A stretch of DNA of 61,462 nt. Source: Amoebophrya sp. AT5.2 (lineage: Eukaryota; Sar; Dinophyceae; Syndiniales; Amoebophryaceae). Each line of letters starts with the position of its first letter. The stretch's first letter is position 1. The notes below the pieces were generated by a model that saw only the letters and a list, made by a program, of their open reading frames with translations, searched no databases and was not told the DNA's origin. Made by a program: the position numbers and the translations under genes. Below are positions 10,415 through 21,194 of the stretch, piece by piece. Where the stretch lies: contig RXOD01003808.1 in the NCBI GenBank assembly GCA_005223375.1, positions 1 to 61,462 on the forward strand, read 5' to 3'.

Positions 10415-13400
10415 ATGTCGACTCCGTCTTCTTCCTCCAGCAGCACCACGCTGTTTCGGCCCGTCCCCATTATTGCCCAGCCTGCCGGTTCCGAAACTTT
10501 TGAATGTCTCGCCTATGGCTGCAACTTCCTCTATGTCGGGACTTCCGGTGGCGGCATCGTATCCTTCACTATCGCAGCGTCCAATCGCACCGACGAGGAG
10601 CTCCAGCACTCCGGGTGCCTGCAGCGCAGTGTCCAACTCCGCGCTTCGACGGGGAAGAAAATAGAGGAACTCGTGTGTCCGGAGGGCAGTAACGCGCGGA
10701 TTTTTGCCGTGTGCGACGGGGGTATTCACATTCTTCCAGGGAGCTTGGCGAACAGCGGGACGGTGCTCGCGAAGAACGCTTTGTGCTTTTCCCTGCAGAC
10801 GGATCCGGCGCTGCTGCACGCGACGACGGAGCAATTCAAAGGGTACGACGTTGCGCACGGGCACATATGCGTGGCGTCGAAAAGAAAGCTGCACCTCTTC
10901 AGGCCGGTGGGCAGCGGCGGGACGGGAGCGGTACTTCGTAGTAGTTTCCTTTTCGTGAACATCGGGGCACAACAAAGTGAAAGTATTCATTGGGTTGAGT
11001 TTTGGCGGTATAAAAGAAAGTAGGTGCCAAGAAGTCGTGAAAATATGAGTGACACAGTCATCAAAAAACTACGATAAAACAGGACGGCGCGGCCCTTCCC
11101 GCGAACCTCGATCCCGACGACGTGTCGAACCTTAAGTACGAGCTTTACCAGGAGATTCCGCTCGACCGCGAGCGCACCGCTCCCCAGCTGTGTCGCTGGC
11201 ACCGCAATTCCATTCTCGTCGGCTTCAAACGCGAGTACGTTCTGGTGAACCAGGACGACGGCACTCTGCGCGAGATCTTCCAGCTGCAGCAGACCAACGT
11301 CCCGCGGATTTTGATCCTCCCCAACGACGAAGCTCTGCTGCTGCACCAGGACCGGGTGGGGCTCTTCTTCAACTGCTTCACGGGGCAGCCGTCGACGCGC
11401 CACACGCTCGAGTTCCAGGACAAGGTGCTGCATGTCGGCAGCAAAACGCCTCAGTACATTTTCGGCTGGAGCCGAACCGGGACGGAGATATTCAGCTTTC
11501 GGGACCAGCAGCGGAAGCAGGTCTTGCCCTTCACGGTGGACGAGGGGTTTTCGGATAACAACTTCGGGCAAAACCTCACGTGCGTCTCGGACAGCAACAA
11601 GAGGCTGTTCGTCGCCGCGAGCGGCGGGGCGAAGAACTTTGTCTACTGCCTGAGCGAGATTCCGTTGCGGACGCAGCTCAGCAAGCTGCTCCTGGAGGAC
11701 AAGCGCCAGGACGCGCTGGAGCTGTTGAGCGCGCATTTGGCGGGCTGCGACGACGTCGAGCCCGCGAAACGTCACGCGGAACTGCAGAACTTCCACGAAA
11801 AGGCGGGCTGGGTCTGCTTCCGGCGGCTGCGGTTCGCCGACGCGTTCCACCACTTCTCGCTGTCGTCGGTCCCGTTCTCGCACCTGATCCGGTTCTTCGC
11901 GGACCCCCTGTTGCCGGCGGAGTGGAGGAAGGAGCTGGAAAGCGACTGCTGGGAGACGGCGCGGCTGCTGCGGAGAAAAGCCCTAAACGACGCGCCGATC
12001 GTGCTCATCAGCGAGAGTCCCTTTTACTTCTGCGACGAAGTAGTCGAGGGCGGGGAGGAGGAGGGAAATGAGTCCGCCGCGCAGCGGGCGGAAGCGGAGC
12101 AGCGGCGGAAAGAGCGGCAGGACGAGGGTTTGGACCTGAGGCAGTTCGTGGCGTACCACTCCGCAAAGCTAGTACAACCGACGAGTTCCTCTGGCCGCGC
12201 CCCTCCAAGCGAGCGTGAACTAGTCACAGACGCCCATCACTGGATGGCGCGGTTTTTGCTGAAAGCGCGCGGAAGTCCCGCCTGGCTGCAGCAGTCGCTG
12301 AGCGAGCGAAAACGGGCGGATTTGCTGCTGCTGCGGCTGGGCGACGGCGCGGGGGTTCCACAGGGGGCGCGGGCACTGCTCGCGCAGGAGGACTTTTCGT
12401 GCGTAGCAGCGGACTTCGACGAGGGGTTTCTGGCCACGCACCAGGACCTGTACGCGTTACTGCTGAAAAAAGAGCACCGATTGGAGGAGGCGCTTGGAAT
12501 TTACGCGCGATTGCTGGCGGAGGCTGGCGCCGCGACCACGTCGGCGGCGAAGGCGGACTTTGTCAACGAAATCGTCGCCATCTTGAGCAAGCTTTTGGTC
12601 GCGCACCACAACCAGCGGATGTCGGCGGACCAGAGCGCGAACAGCGCCGGTTTCCTCGGCGGATTCGGAGGCGGCGGGCAAAATTTCCGCGGCGGCGCGA
12701 CGTCGAGCGTGGCCGCGCTGCGGGAGCTGGTTCTGTCGCATTTGCAAACGCTCCCGCGCGCCGCCATCGCCGACCTTTTCGTCAGCACGCCGCTGCCCAG
12801 CTACCAGGTGGTCGTTGCTCCGGTCGAGGTCTTCCGCATGATCTTGCTGGGCCCGAAGAAGGAGATGGCGGCTCGGGCCGGGGCGCCCGCTGCGCAATCG
12901 CTCGATCCTCCGTCGGACCTGATCGAATCCGCGGTGCTGTCGTCCGCAAACGCAAGCTCAGGAGGGTCATCCCGGCGGGAAAGCACCGCTTCGGCAGAAA
13001 CGCGCGAGAACATCGCGCAAGTGCAGCGGTATCTGGAGCACCTGCTGCTGCGCGAGAGTCACCTCGGCGGTAGCAATGGTGCAGGGGAGCACCTACTGTC
13101 CACGGCGCCGAACCGCGAGTTATCGACCGCTTTGGCCGTGTTGTACGCGCACAGCCAGATGCAAAGTGCTGCCTCCTCCTTCAGCCTTTCCGCGGCGTCC
13201 TCGTCGTCCTCTTCATCGACGCTGGCGCACTTCCTGGACCGAGCATCGACAGTAGTGGACATCGATCGCATACTCCAGACGCTGAACCGCGCACCGGCAA
13301 ACACCTTCGACTGGGAGCGCTGTTTATTGTTCCGCAAGCAGGCCCGCCACGCGGAGGCCCTGCAGATTTTGTGCGGCGGGCGGTTGGGAGGCCTGCAGCA

Positions 13401-14166
13401 GGCAGAACTCTACTGCCTCGGCGCGATCGGGTTGGCGGGCCAGAACTTCGAACCTGGGATGGGCAGCGGCAGTTCGTCCGCGGGGAGGGGTTCGGAGCCG
13501 GCTCTCGACCTCGTGCTCTTCGGGGACGAGATGAAGAGCGGCAGCAGACGGCAGGAGTCGTCGGCCACTTCGTCTTCCTTCTGGACCCGGGAGGAGGCGG
13601 ACGCGCTGAACGCACTGGACGGTCGCGTGGACACGGCGAAAAAAGTCGCGCAGCATTTACAGAACGGCGGCCAGCTTGGGTACGGTGCGGCGAACCAGCA
13701 GCGGGCAGCGAACAACTACCTCAACAACCAGCCCGACGCGGCCATGCTCGGCGAAAACCAGGCGGCGATCGTCTTCCAGATCTGCTTCGAGGTGCTCCTG
13801 CAACAAAGAGTGGCCCTGCGCAAGGTGTTGGCGTTTGCGCATCGCTACTACGAGTTTTTGCAGGCCGAGCGCGTGTTGGAGTTGCTTCCCGACGAGCTGC
13901 CGGTGGGCTTCCTGGAGAAGTTTCTGCAAAAGTCGATTCTGAAACGCGTGCACGATCAGCGGCAACAACAGGTGGAAGAAAAGCTCTCGGCAGCGGCGTA
14001 CCTGAAGACCTACCGAGAGTGGTACCAGTGCCGAAGCGTGTGCGTGCATTTGACCTCGGAGCGGTGCTGCCCAATCTGTCACAAACGGCTGTTCGACAGG
14101 GCGTTCGCCGCGGATTTCAGAACGCTCCGAGTCGCGCACATCCACTGTCTGCAGGGAAACAGATGA
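10415..14166 (+). CDS. VPS39/TGFBRAP1 (Vam6/Vps3)-like tethering-complex subunit
   Basis: This family provides a subunit of HOPS or CORVET, which tether late endosomes and lysosomes (or the parasite equivalents) through Rab binding. Two exons, 10415-10930 and 11083-14166, join in phase 0 across a 152-base intron (donor GTACTTCGT) to give 1199 residues, longer than the 860-890 usual in animals. The N-terminal 300 residues look like a CNH beta-propeller (VSFTIAASNR, EYVLVNQDDGTLREIF). Next comes the hallmark RFADAFHHFSLSSVPFSHL with FFADPLLP, matching the family's FDEAMxxF...DPxHVIxLFPDLLP. Ser/Gly-rich inserts account for the extra length. The C-terminus has a zinc-ribbon or RING-like C1168xxC1171...H1191xxC1194, as in VPS39 proteins. 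VPS39 versus TGFBRAP1/Vps3 cannot be decided by eye. Confidence 0.85.
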
Positions 14167-14661
14167 TGAAACGCGCTTTCCAAGAGACCTGGAATGGTGC
14201 GACATTCTGTAGAACTAGACGCAACAAGAACATTAGATTCAGTGGGTGCGTTTGCGCACGTTGGCAACGCCGTGAAGGAATCCATGCAGAAGCCGAGCAC
14301 CTATTCTGCCACGTGACGTGATAGACTGGTGTTCATGAAATCGACAGTTTGACGTGCCTGTTTTGAGATCGAAAGTAGATCCTCATCCATGCAAGCAGAA
14401 AGTCACACAAAAAAAAGTGTTGATGGTGATCTTTCTTGTCGTGGTGAAGGGAGTGGCTCCTCGTGCTTGACCAGGTAATCGATTTCATGGGCTGAGGCTC
14501 ATCGAAAAAAGTTTCTAGTGTACGATCAGCTGGGTGCAGCTACTGGGACAGGCACAGCCACTCGCTACGATCTATGTCTATTGCCTAAATGTATGAGCAG
14601 TTCTCGACCAGAGCAAGTAGCTATCCGTTACGTGTGGCATCTAAATCTAATCCGTGGAGTC
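14167..14661. other. Intergenic region
   Basis: About 495 bases, lower in GC, between the VPS39-like gene and the next. Its plus frame is open from 14518 into the next gene, but the first start that gives a signal peptide is at 14662. No other feature is seen. Confidence 0.4.
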
Positions 14662-16338
14662 ATGTTTTTTCCAGCACTCGGCAAAACGCCGCTCTTGGCA
14701 GCGGCTCTCGTCTACTTGACGTTGACGGTCGTGAGCGTGAACGCAGATGAGACGGTTTCGCTGATGAAGCAGCGGCTGCGCTACCACGCGGCGACGGGTG
14801 GGCAGTGGCCGTTCCCGGGAAGCGCTGCCAGGGCTCGGCAGGACGTGGCAGCGCACGAGGCAGCACGGCTTCTGGGTGTCGTGCAAGGGCAGCACCATGT
14901 GGACGCGCAGCTGGACGACCCAAACCCAGCGCGGCAACTTCGCGGGCCAGTGCGAGCTAGCGACGGCGGCGCTCGTGTTCCGCCACCTCCTTCTGCGCGT
15001 GCTTTGGTGCACGCGGACCGAACAAGTTCATCGTCAGTGCCGCTGCTCTTTCGGACAAGGGAGAACAGGACGGCCAGCAGCGCATTTCCACCCCAGGACG
15101 GGTTACCATCGCCTCCTCCTCCCGAGGACGGCTACTCCGCTCCGCTGCCCCAGCCGTATGGACCGGGTCCGCGTTCCCCGGAAGCAGCAGAGCCAGCCAG
15201 CACTACCGTCGACGAAGTGGACCAGGGTGAAACCGACAGCGAAACGGAGTTGGAAAGGAATGCCAGCACTGGCGCTCGACGTAGCCAGCAGCTTGTCACT
15301 GACGTCCGGGACCGGATCCAGGGTATCTTGAATCTGCACAAGGAGTACTTGCAGTCGCTGCAGGAAGTCAACGGACTGGAGGTGGGCCTCACCCGGACCA
15401 TTATCGAGAAGGACCTGGAGAAGCGAATCCGGCACGGGTACAGGCAGATGGCGGACGGACAGTCGACGGGCCGCCGCAGGTACCGCGAGCTCGGGAGCGA
15501 AATACTTCCTCTCGGGGTCTCGGACGACGATAACGGGTTCATGGAGACCGGGGAGGGACTGGCGGTGCAAGCGTTTCTGCAGGCGGGACTGTAGTTCGTC
15601 CCCAGGCTGCGGGTCGTGGCTACGCAGAGTGCCCCACCTCCACCTAGCCAGCGCAGTGGCCAAGGTCAAGAAGGTCCTCATGCTCAAGGGAGGGGGGCTT
15701 CTTGCGGGTTGCGAGAGTTGCGGTCCACCGTGTGGTCGTGGCTGGCTACGTACGCGGCAATGGGACAATCCAGCGAGCAGCGTCTGGACCCAGGCGGGCA
15801 CTTTTCGGGGCTCGGGCCGCGAGACCGTGAATGGCTCGCGGCCGACTACACGCTGTCTTCCAGCACGGACACCTCCGGCGACGCCGTTTCGGGAGCGGGG
15901 CGGGAAGATGTTGACGACCTTGAAGAACTACCGGGAGCGCGCGAGCGCCACGACCCGCAGCAGGAGGTAGTACAGGCGCCACGGCAGGCCGCGGCGTACC
16001 TCATCCTCGAGGAGCGGCCGGAAGCTGTACAGAGGCGGATTCGCATCTGGGGTGCTCCATCGGGCGACGCGGGGCGGCAACACTTGTACGCAGTAAAATT
16101 CACGAGAGGGGACCTCACCGACATTCGCGTCGCGCGCATCCGCGCACGATACCCGTTAAGGCAGCTCCTCACAACGCCGTACCCGCTGGTGCGAAGTAGG
16201 CAGAACAGGCGCCTGATTGCGGTAGGGAGAATGGCACGAATGGCCCGCGAGTTGCTGCAATTGCCGATTCTGTCAAGGGATGAGATGAGCAGCATCGACC
16301 TGTTACTCTGCGCAAATAGCATGGCGGGGGCGGCGTAG
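14662..16338 (+). CDS. Hypothetical secreted or membrane-targeted protein
   Basis: The protein starts with a clear hydrophobic leader, LLAAALVYLTLTVVSVNA, consistent with a cleaved signal peptide, so it probably enters the secretory pathway. The proposed model joins exon 14662-15590 to 15657-16338 (536 residues) across a 66-base intron with a GTAG donor. Without that intron the protein stops at 15594 after 310 residues, although the same frame reopens at once and stays open to 16338. The middle is Pro/Ser-rich with PPPPEDGYSAPLPQP. A helical segment follows (VRDRIQGILNLHKEYLQSLQ), and the C-terminal half ends in a basic, folded-looking stretch with RIRARYPLRQLLTTPYPLV. No known family is recognised, and the splice join is the main uncertainty. 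Confidence 0.55.
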
Positions 16339-17063
16339 GAGTGGGTGGCGGTTTGGGGCGAAGCGGTCCGTCGTTTTCGCGACAAGCAGGGCGCTACAAC
16401 CGGTGGCGCTCACGGAACAATTACTGAAATCTAGAGAAAAACCAAGCGCAGCCAGGTGCGTCAGTCTGCCAAAAGTTCAAGCGCTGCAGCGGAGGGGCTG
16501 CATTCGTACCCCGAAAAGCAGCGAAACCATGAAGAAACTACCCTTTTGTTCGTGTGATAATCCGAAACAAACCTCTTCTCGCTTTGGAGGACACTTGCGC
16601 TTGCGGCGAGAATTGTTCCCTCAGGAGTCAGGAGCGCTAAGTTCAAGTTCTGCATTCACGATGATGATCATTTTCGTTCCAGCTGTTCTCTCTTTGTCAT
16701 CCGGTCGTACTACGAACGTGGCTCCCTGTCCCTTCCCATCTACGACCACTTGGTAATAATTGCCCTTTCTTTTTTGACTTTAATTTTGTTTGTGGCGCGC
16801 AGGCGCATACTTACATGTTGATGTTGATGCAGCGACAGTTCACAGGCTTTTCAACTGAGTCCTTACCTTTCGCGAAGGCTTTCGCTGCAGCTATGTAGCA
16901 GTCTGGTCTATTGCTCGATTGAGTACGCTCGCAACACGATAACGATAGATTTTGGTCCAACGATTGAAAAAAAGTAACCTGACGGGGGTCGTCACTCGTA
17001 AGTACGCACCACCGCCAACTCTTACTTTTCAAAAATTGTTCTTTTCCCGCCACAAAACATCGG
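16339..17063. other. Intergenic region
   Basis: 725 bases, AT-richer than the exons. Short frames occur on both strands but none has length, a start context or a recognisable motif. A pyrimidine-rich run precedes the next gene at about 17035-17055. Nothing firm is seen. Confidence 0.4.
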
Positions 17064-20000
17064 ATGGCGCGCGGCGACACGGCGAGAAAAACCAGTGGGA
17101 AGAAAGCAAAACCGGAGGCCACGGGCGGGCCGCAAGAGCCGCACCCCGCGAATGATTCGCGGTATCTCCGGTGCTTTGGCTGCGACCAATGGGTTCGGTT
17201 TCCCCTGGACTACCGCACATTCGTCGACAGCTGTGACCAGCATGAGGAGAAGCAGCTGGCGAATTATTGCTCCGTCTGCAACAAGGCCGTGGATGCGTCC
17301 GCATTCTCGAAGACCGAAGCGGCGAAAGCGAAGGCCGAGCGGCGATGCAAAAGTTGTGTGGACAACGCTGATTTTGTAAAGATGCTGCCTGCAGAGGTGA
17401 ACCGGTTCGCGAAAGCGAGGGAGGTACTGCGGAAAAAGTGGGCGGAACAAGCCAAAATGCCGGGCGCTTCAACTTCAAAATATGGGGCAGAGCGGAGTTG
17501 TCCAGAGGATGAGGAGCGACCGCTGCTGGTTTTCTTTCTCCTCCAGGTTTCTCTGGAGTTTTTCTGGAATCGCACGGATTTTTACGAAACGACGTGGACG
17601 GACGCGACGCAGTCCCGGGCGGGAGCGTTCGCCGAGTTTGAGAAGGTCGTGGGTGAGGCGCTCCAGAGCGCGGACGTGGAGGTGGAAGAAAAAGCACTGG
17701 CTGATTGCGTTCAGGCAGTTTGCCAGTTCGAGCTCGTGATCGCAGGCGGTCTCGTGCGAAAGGATTGGAACACGACAACGTGGCCTACCGGCATGGAAGC
17801 CGATAAGCAAAAAACGAGCGAGAAGATGCGCGACTGGGTCTCGGCCGCCAAAGCAAAGACGAAGTGGCTCATTCGCACTAAGTTGGTCGCAGCCGCGCTC
17901 GCGGGCAGCGCCGCAGGAAAAGAGTATTGCGCGATCGGTGCTGTCGAGGGGGGTGGCGACCAAGACAGCGATACGTGGAGGAAGGAGAACGGGCGGTGGG
18001 TGCAGGTGAAAGATGACGAGCAGACGTGCTCGCTCGCCCAATGGCAGGAACCGGTTGCCACCTTGGAGAAGGCTTGGCGCGAACAACTGATCGAGAAAAG
18101 TCAGGACCGCGAGTATTTCGACCCGGCCGACGGCTGCTCCTACACGTGGTTCGTAGAAATTCTGTACCAACTGGGATGCAAGTGCCTCGGCTTGAAGAAG
18201 CTGGCGAACGCCCGGGGCCGCTTCCGCGAGCAGCTCGAGAAGGACGACTCGCTGTGGTGGGGGCAGGTTAGCGACGCAGTTTGGTACATCGTGGAGGACT
18301 TGAAACTCGCGGAGCCGTGCGCCAAGTACCTGCGGAAAAGTTTAAAGAAAGTTGCAGACCGCACGAGCGAGCTCTGGACGGTTGTCGACGATGCAGAGGC
18401 AGAAGCGGCGGCTGCTGCTGTCAAAACTACGGGCGGTCAGACCGCGAAGACGCTACATACGCTGAAAAAAACGAGTCGAGGAAAGATGTCGAAGGCGACG
18501 TTGTCAGCCGAACAGATCGCCGCTCTGCAGACGCAGGCACTGATAGACGAACTCCTGCTGAAGCCTTTCCGTTTTAAGGACGGAGCGGTGTGGAGAGACA
18601 AAAAACTACAAAGCCCGGAGTGCGGCGAAGAGCACGCGTTCGGCTGCATGACGCCGGCAAACGGCGACCTCGCCCTAGGCACCATGGAAACTCAAAACAT
18701 CAAAGAGTACGACCCCGCAAAGGACGAGGAGACGGTGCACACATGCACTGTGATCGACCAGGGCCGCCTCGTGGTGGCCGGTGCAGCTAATGGCGATGAA
18801 GGCAATCATGGCGGTCAAACGGTTTGCGAGTTTGACGATGGCGCAGGACACCAGCAGAGCGAGACGCCGGCGCAATGGGAATGGATTAACAGACGCCCTG
18901 AAGATGATCACTTCGCCGAAAATGCCAATTCACAGCAGGGAGCCGGAACCGACGAGGAGGACCCGGACGCCGCCGAACAAAGTCAAGCGGTAACGCGTAT
19001 TGTTGCGGATCCGCGTTTCCAGGAAGTGTTGAAGAGCCGCCTGTATCCCTGGAGCGATGAAGCCGCTGACGACATTCTGGAGGACTACAAAACGCAAGCG
19101 GAGAACATGGCCGAGCTGTGGTCTCCTGGGGCCTGTAGCAGTGATGCTCGTGCGCAGGAGCTTATCCGCAGTGGCGACTTCACTGCAGAGGAGGCAAATG
19201 AGTTTAGGAGTGCGACTCCAGCAGACGATGGCTCTCACATGCAGGAGTTGTGGAAGCTCATGCAGGCGAAAAATTTCGCCCCAGCGGAGGCGCTAAAATC
19301 GAGGCGCCCGAACGCGCTGGGAGACAAGAAAGAGTCGTTTCTGTACTTCGGCGCAAATGCGCGCGATCCCTACAAGAGCAAGCTGACGCCGGCAGCAGAA
19401 GTCCTGCCGAATTTTTATGCCATGGTCGTATTCATGCTGCGAAAAGAGTATCAGCGGGCAAGCGCGTTGGACCCTTCGCTTCCGGGTCGAGCGCGTTTTG
19501 AATTCACGGATTTCACCTGCCTGTGGGATTGCGAGACGCGGCCCCACAGCGACGGCGCCAACGCCGGAAGCAGCTTCATCATTGGCGCGGGCGCTTACCA
19601 CGAGGGCTGCTACTGCCGGTACAACGCGGATAAGACGCGAGAAATGAGATCCGCGCTCGCCCATGACCGGGGCGTAACCGTCGAGTCGCTGGAGAAAAAA
19701 TTCAATCTTCGCAGTGAAATCGTGAAGACAGAAAAAGGCAAGGGAATTTCATGGCACGGCGAGGGTGGTGTGAAGCACCACGTCGCAGAGGGCGATCGGA
19801 TATGGGCGGATCCCGTCAACATAAAGAACCAGCTGCGGTGCGAGAGCGGCCTCGAGCCGCACTGGACCGGGAAGTGGTCAAACGGGACCCGGTTTGTCAT
19901 CGTCGCTTACAAGAACCGCGTGTTGCGGGTGCCGAAAAAGTCCGACTGGTACGTCAAAATGCAGCAAAGGGCGGAAGTGCCCCTGCCCGAGTGGTGCCTG

Positions 20001-20255
20001 AAAGAAGGGGATGGAAGAGCGGCAGAGCCGGAGCCAGAAGCCGAAAAAACGGTGAGTACGTGCAGCACCATCAACAAACGGCTGAATGAATGTTTGGGAG
20101 AGGGTGGGGGCCAGGAGCAGGTGGTCGGCGGAAAGAAGAAGCGGAAGGTTGGCGCGGAAGCGGGTGGTGCTGGGATTGGCGGTGGAAGTGACGACGATGA
20201 ATCTCGTGTTGTCATTGAAGAGGATCAAGAGGATGATCTACTCGCTGATACCTGA
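17064..20255 (+). CDS. Stc1-like zinc module plus 2OG-Fe(II) oxygenase-like domain protein
   Basis: A single-exon 1063-residue protein. Near the N-terminus is a cysteine array, C37xxC40, C57, C69xxC72 and C95xxC98, containing YCSVCNKAVDASAFSK followed by ERRCKSC. This resembles the LIM-like Stc1 module (CxxC, FSK, RCxxC), which in fission yeast links RNAi to chromatin. The C-terminal third has a 2OG-Fe(II) oxygenase signature: RPHSDGAN with H828 and D830, a G-x-Y strand, a distal H933 in LEPHWTGKW and R943 ten residues later in GTRFVIVAY. This gives a plausible HxD...H iron triad plus a 2-oxoglutarate-binding arginine. The strand order fits, but GAYHEG replaces the usual GxYxGG. The tail is acidic and Gly-rich with a KKKRK stretch suggesting nuclear location. 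The substrate is unknown. It lies 939 bases upstream of an RNA-dependent RNA polymerase that shares its YLxCxxCDxWV motif. Confidence 0.7.
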   Translation: MARGDTARKTSGKKAKPEATGGPQEPHPANDSRYLRCFGCDQWVRFPLDYRTFVDSCDQHEEKQLANYCSVCNKAVDASAFSKTEAAKAKAERRCKSCVDNADFVKMLPAEVNRFAKAREVLRKKWAEQAKMPGASTSKYGAERSCPEDEERPLLVFFLLQVSLEFFWNRTDFYETTWTDATQSRAGAFAEFEKVVGEALQSADVEVEEKALADCVQAVCQFELVIAGGLVRKDWNTTTWPTGMEADKQKTSEKMRDWVSAAKAKTKWLIRTKLVAAALAGSAAGKEYCAIGAVEGGGDQDSDTWRKENGRWVQVKDDEQTCSLAQWQEPVATLEKAWREQLIEKSQDREYFDPADGCSYTWFVEILYQLGCKCLGLKKLANARGRFREQLEKDDSLWWGQVSDAVWYIVEDLKLAEPCAKYLRKSLKKVADRTSELWTVVDDAEAEAAAAAVKTTGGQTAKTLHTLKKTSRGKMSKATLSAEQIAALQTQALIDELLLKPFRFKDGAVWRDKKLQSPECGEEHAFGCMTPANGDLALGTMETQNIKEYDPAKDEETVHTCTVIDQGRLVVAGAANGDEGNHGGQTVCEFDDGAGHQQSETPAQWEWINRRPEDDHFAENANSQQGAGTDEEDPDAAEQSQAVTRIVADPRFQEVLKSRLYPWSDEAADDILEDYKTQAENMAELWSPGACSSDARAQELIRSGDFTAEEANEFRSATPADDGSHMQELWKLMQAKNFAPAEALKSRRPNALGDKKESFLYFGANARDPYKSKLTPAAEVLPNFYAMVVFMLRKEYQRASALDPSLPGRARFEFTDFTCLWDCETRPHSDGANAGSSFIIGAGAYHEGCYCRYNADKTREMRSALAHDRGVTVESLEKKFNLRSEIVKTEKGKGISWHGEGGVKHHVAEGDRIWADPVNIKNQLRCESGLEPHWTGKWSNGTRFVIVAYKNRVLRVPKKSDWYVKMQQRAEVPLPEWCLKEGDGRAAEPEPEAEKTVSTCSTINKRLNECLGEGGGQEQVVGGKKKRKVGAEAGGAGIGGGSDDDESRVVIEEDQEDDLLADT

Positions 20256-21194
20256 ATGAGGAGAAGTGCCTGAGTGAGAATGATGATCGCGTTTTCATCC
20301 TCATGCCATCGAGTGCACTCACACTTGGAGTCAGTTCTCCGCAGAGTTTTTTTTCGTGCAGAACGACATAAGTACTTATACATAGAACGCACCTGCCCAT
20401 CCCTTCAGGGAGAGGGAGGAGAGATGTTTGAAGTACTTACTTAGTTATGATAACACAAGCTACAGATCGATGCCGATGCGGTTTCGTGAAAAATTTCAGC
20501 GAAGAACGCACTCCGTCGAGTGTGGTCCTAGGTATGACCCACCAGCGTCTGCGCCGCGCTTGCTATTCCTTTATTTCAAGAGCCAGCATCATGTGGTCCG
20601 TCTCCGCATCTTATGAAAAAGAGCTACAGCTACTTCAGCATGCTTGATCACACTCTGGTTCGATGGACTAGCCTCAATTCGTGGCAGCAGATGATCATGA
20701 TCTTCGAGTCCCGTGCGCGTGCTTTCTTTTTCATCGGATGCGGATCTGTGTACAAAGTTCGAGGAAGCATCAACAACGGGTCCGACCGGAAGCTCCTCGT
20801 GTCAGGAAGTGAGGTGCTCGTCCGTGTACGAAAAGGCATCCTGAACTATTTAGCACCTGTTGGACGTCGACGTGCTCGTGCATTTAGTCTTCTACTTGGA
20901 TCATGATCAAACAGAGGACGGAGATGCATTCGCAGCCGCTCTTTCAGATTGCACTTTGGTACTCGTTCCCCACCCAAGTAAAAGATTTCCAGCCGTGTTT
21001 GCAGATTAGAAAATGCTTTGCTACAGCCGTCTCCGCTTCATCCATTCGTTCCCCGTACCCATTCCATACGAAGCGTGAAGATGAATTCCTGTTCCTCGAA
21101 CAAGTATAGTAGTACGTCTAGCTATTGATTCTCTGTCCCTTCTGTTCATTCAGTTCACACTCATTCAAGGACCACCGGAGGCGCGCTAGATCGA
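20256..21194. other. Intergenic region upstream of the RNA polymerase gene
   Basis: 939 bases, AT-rich. It contains GTACTTAC- and AAGTACTTA-type words like the window's splice donors (about 20368-20385 and 20431-20446), but no in-phase exon could be linked to them. Short plus-strand frames (20428-20647, 20613-20906) lack support. No RNA gene is recognised. Confidence 0.4.

Noticed and set aside
12399..13073. 224-residue plus ORF inside the VPS39-like gene, and similar shadow ORFs
   Set aside because: It is a frame-shadow of a high-GC coding exon; the main frame carries the family motifs.
15591..15605. A 15-base mini-intron
   Set aside because: It keeps phase, but introns this short are known only in unusual lineages, and a 66-base intron explains the stop equally well.
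20371..20446. Splice-donor-like GTACTTA words in intergenic DNA as evidence of an exon
   Set aside because: No open frame upstream of them joins in phase to any acceptor and known coding sequence.
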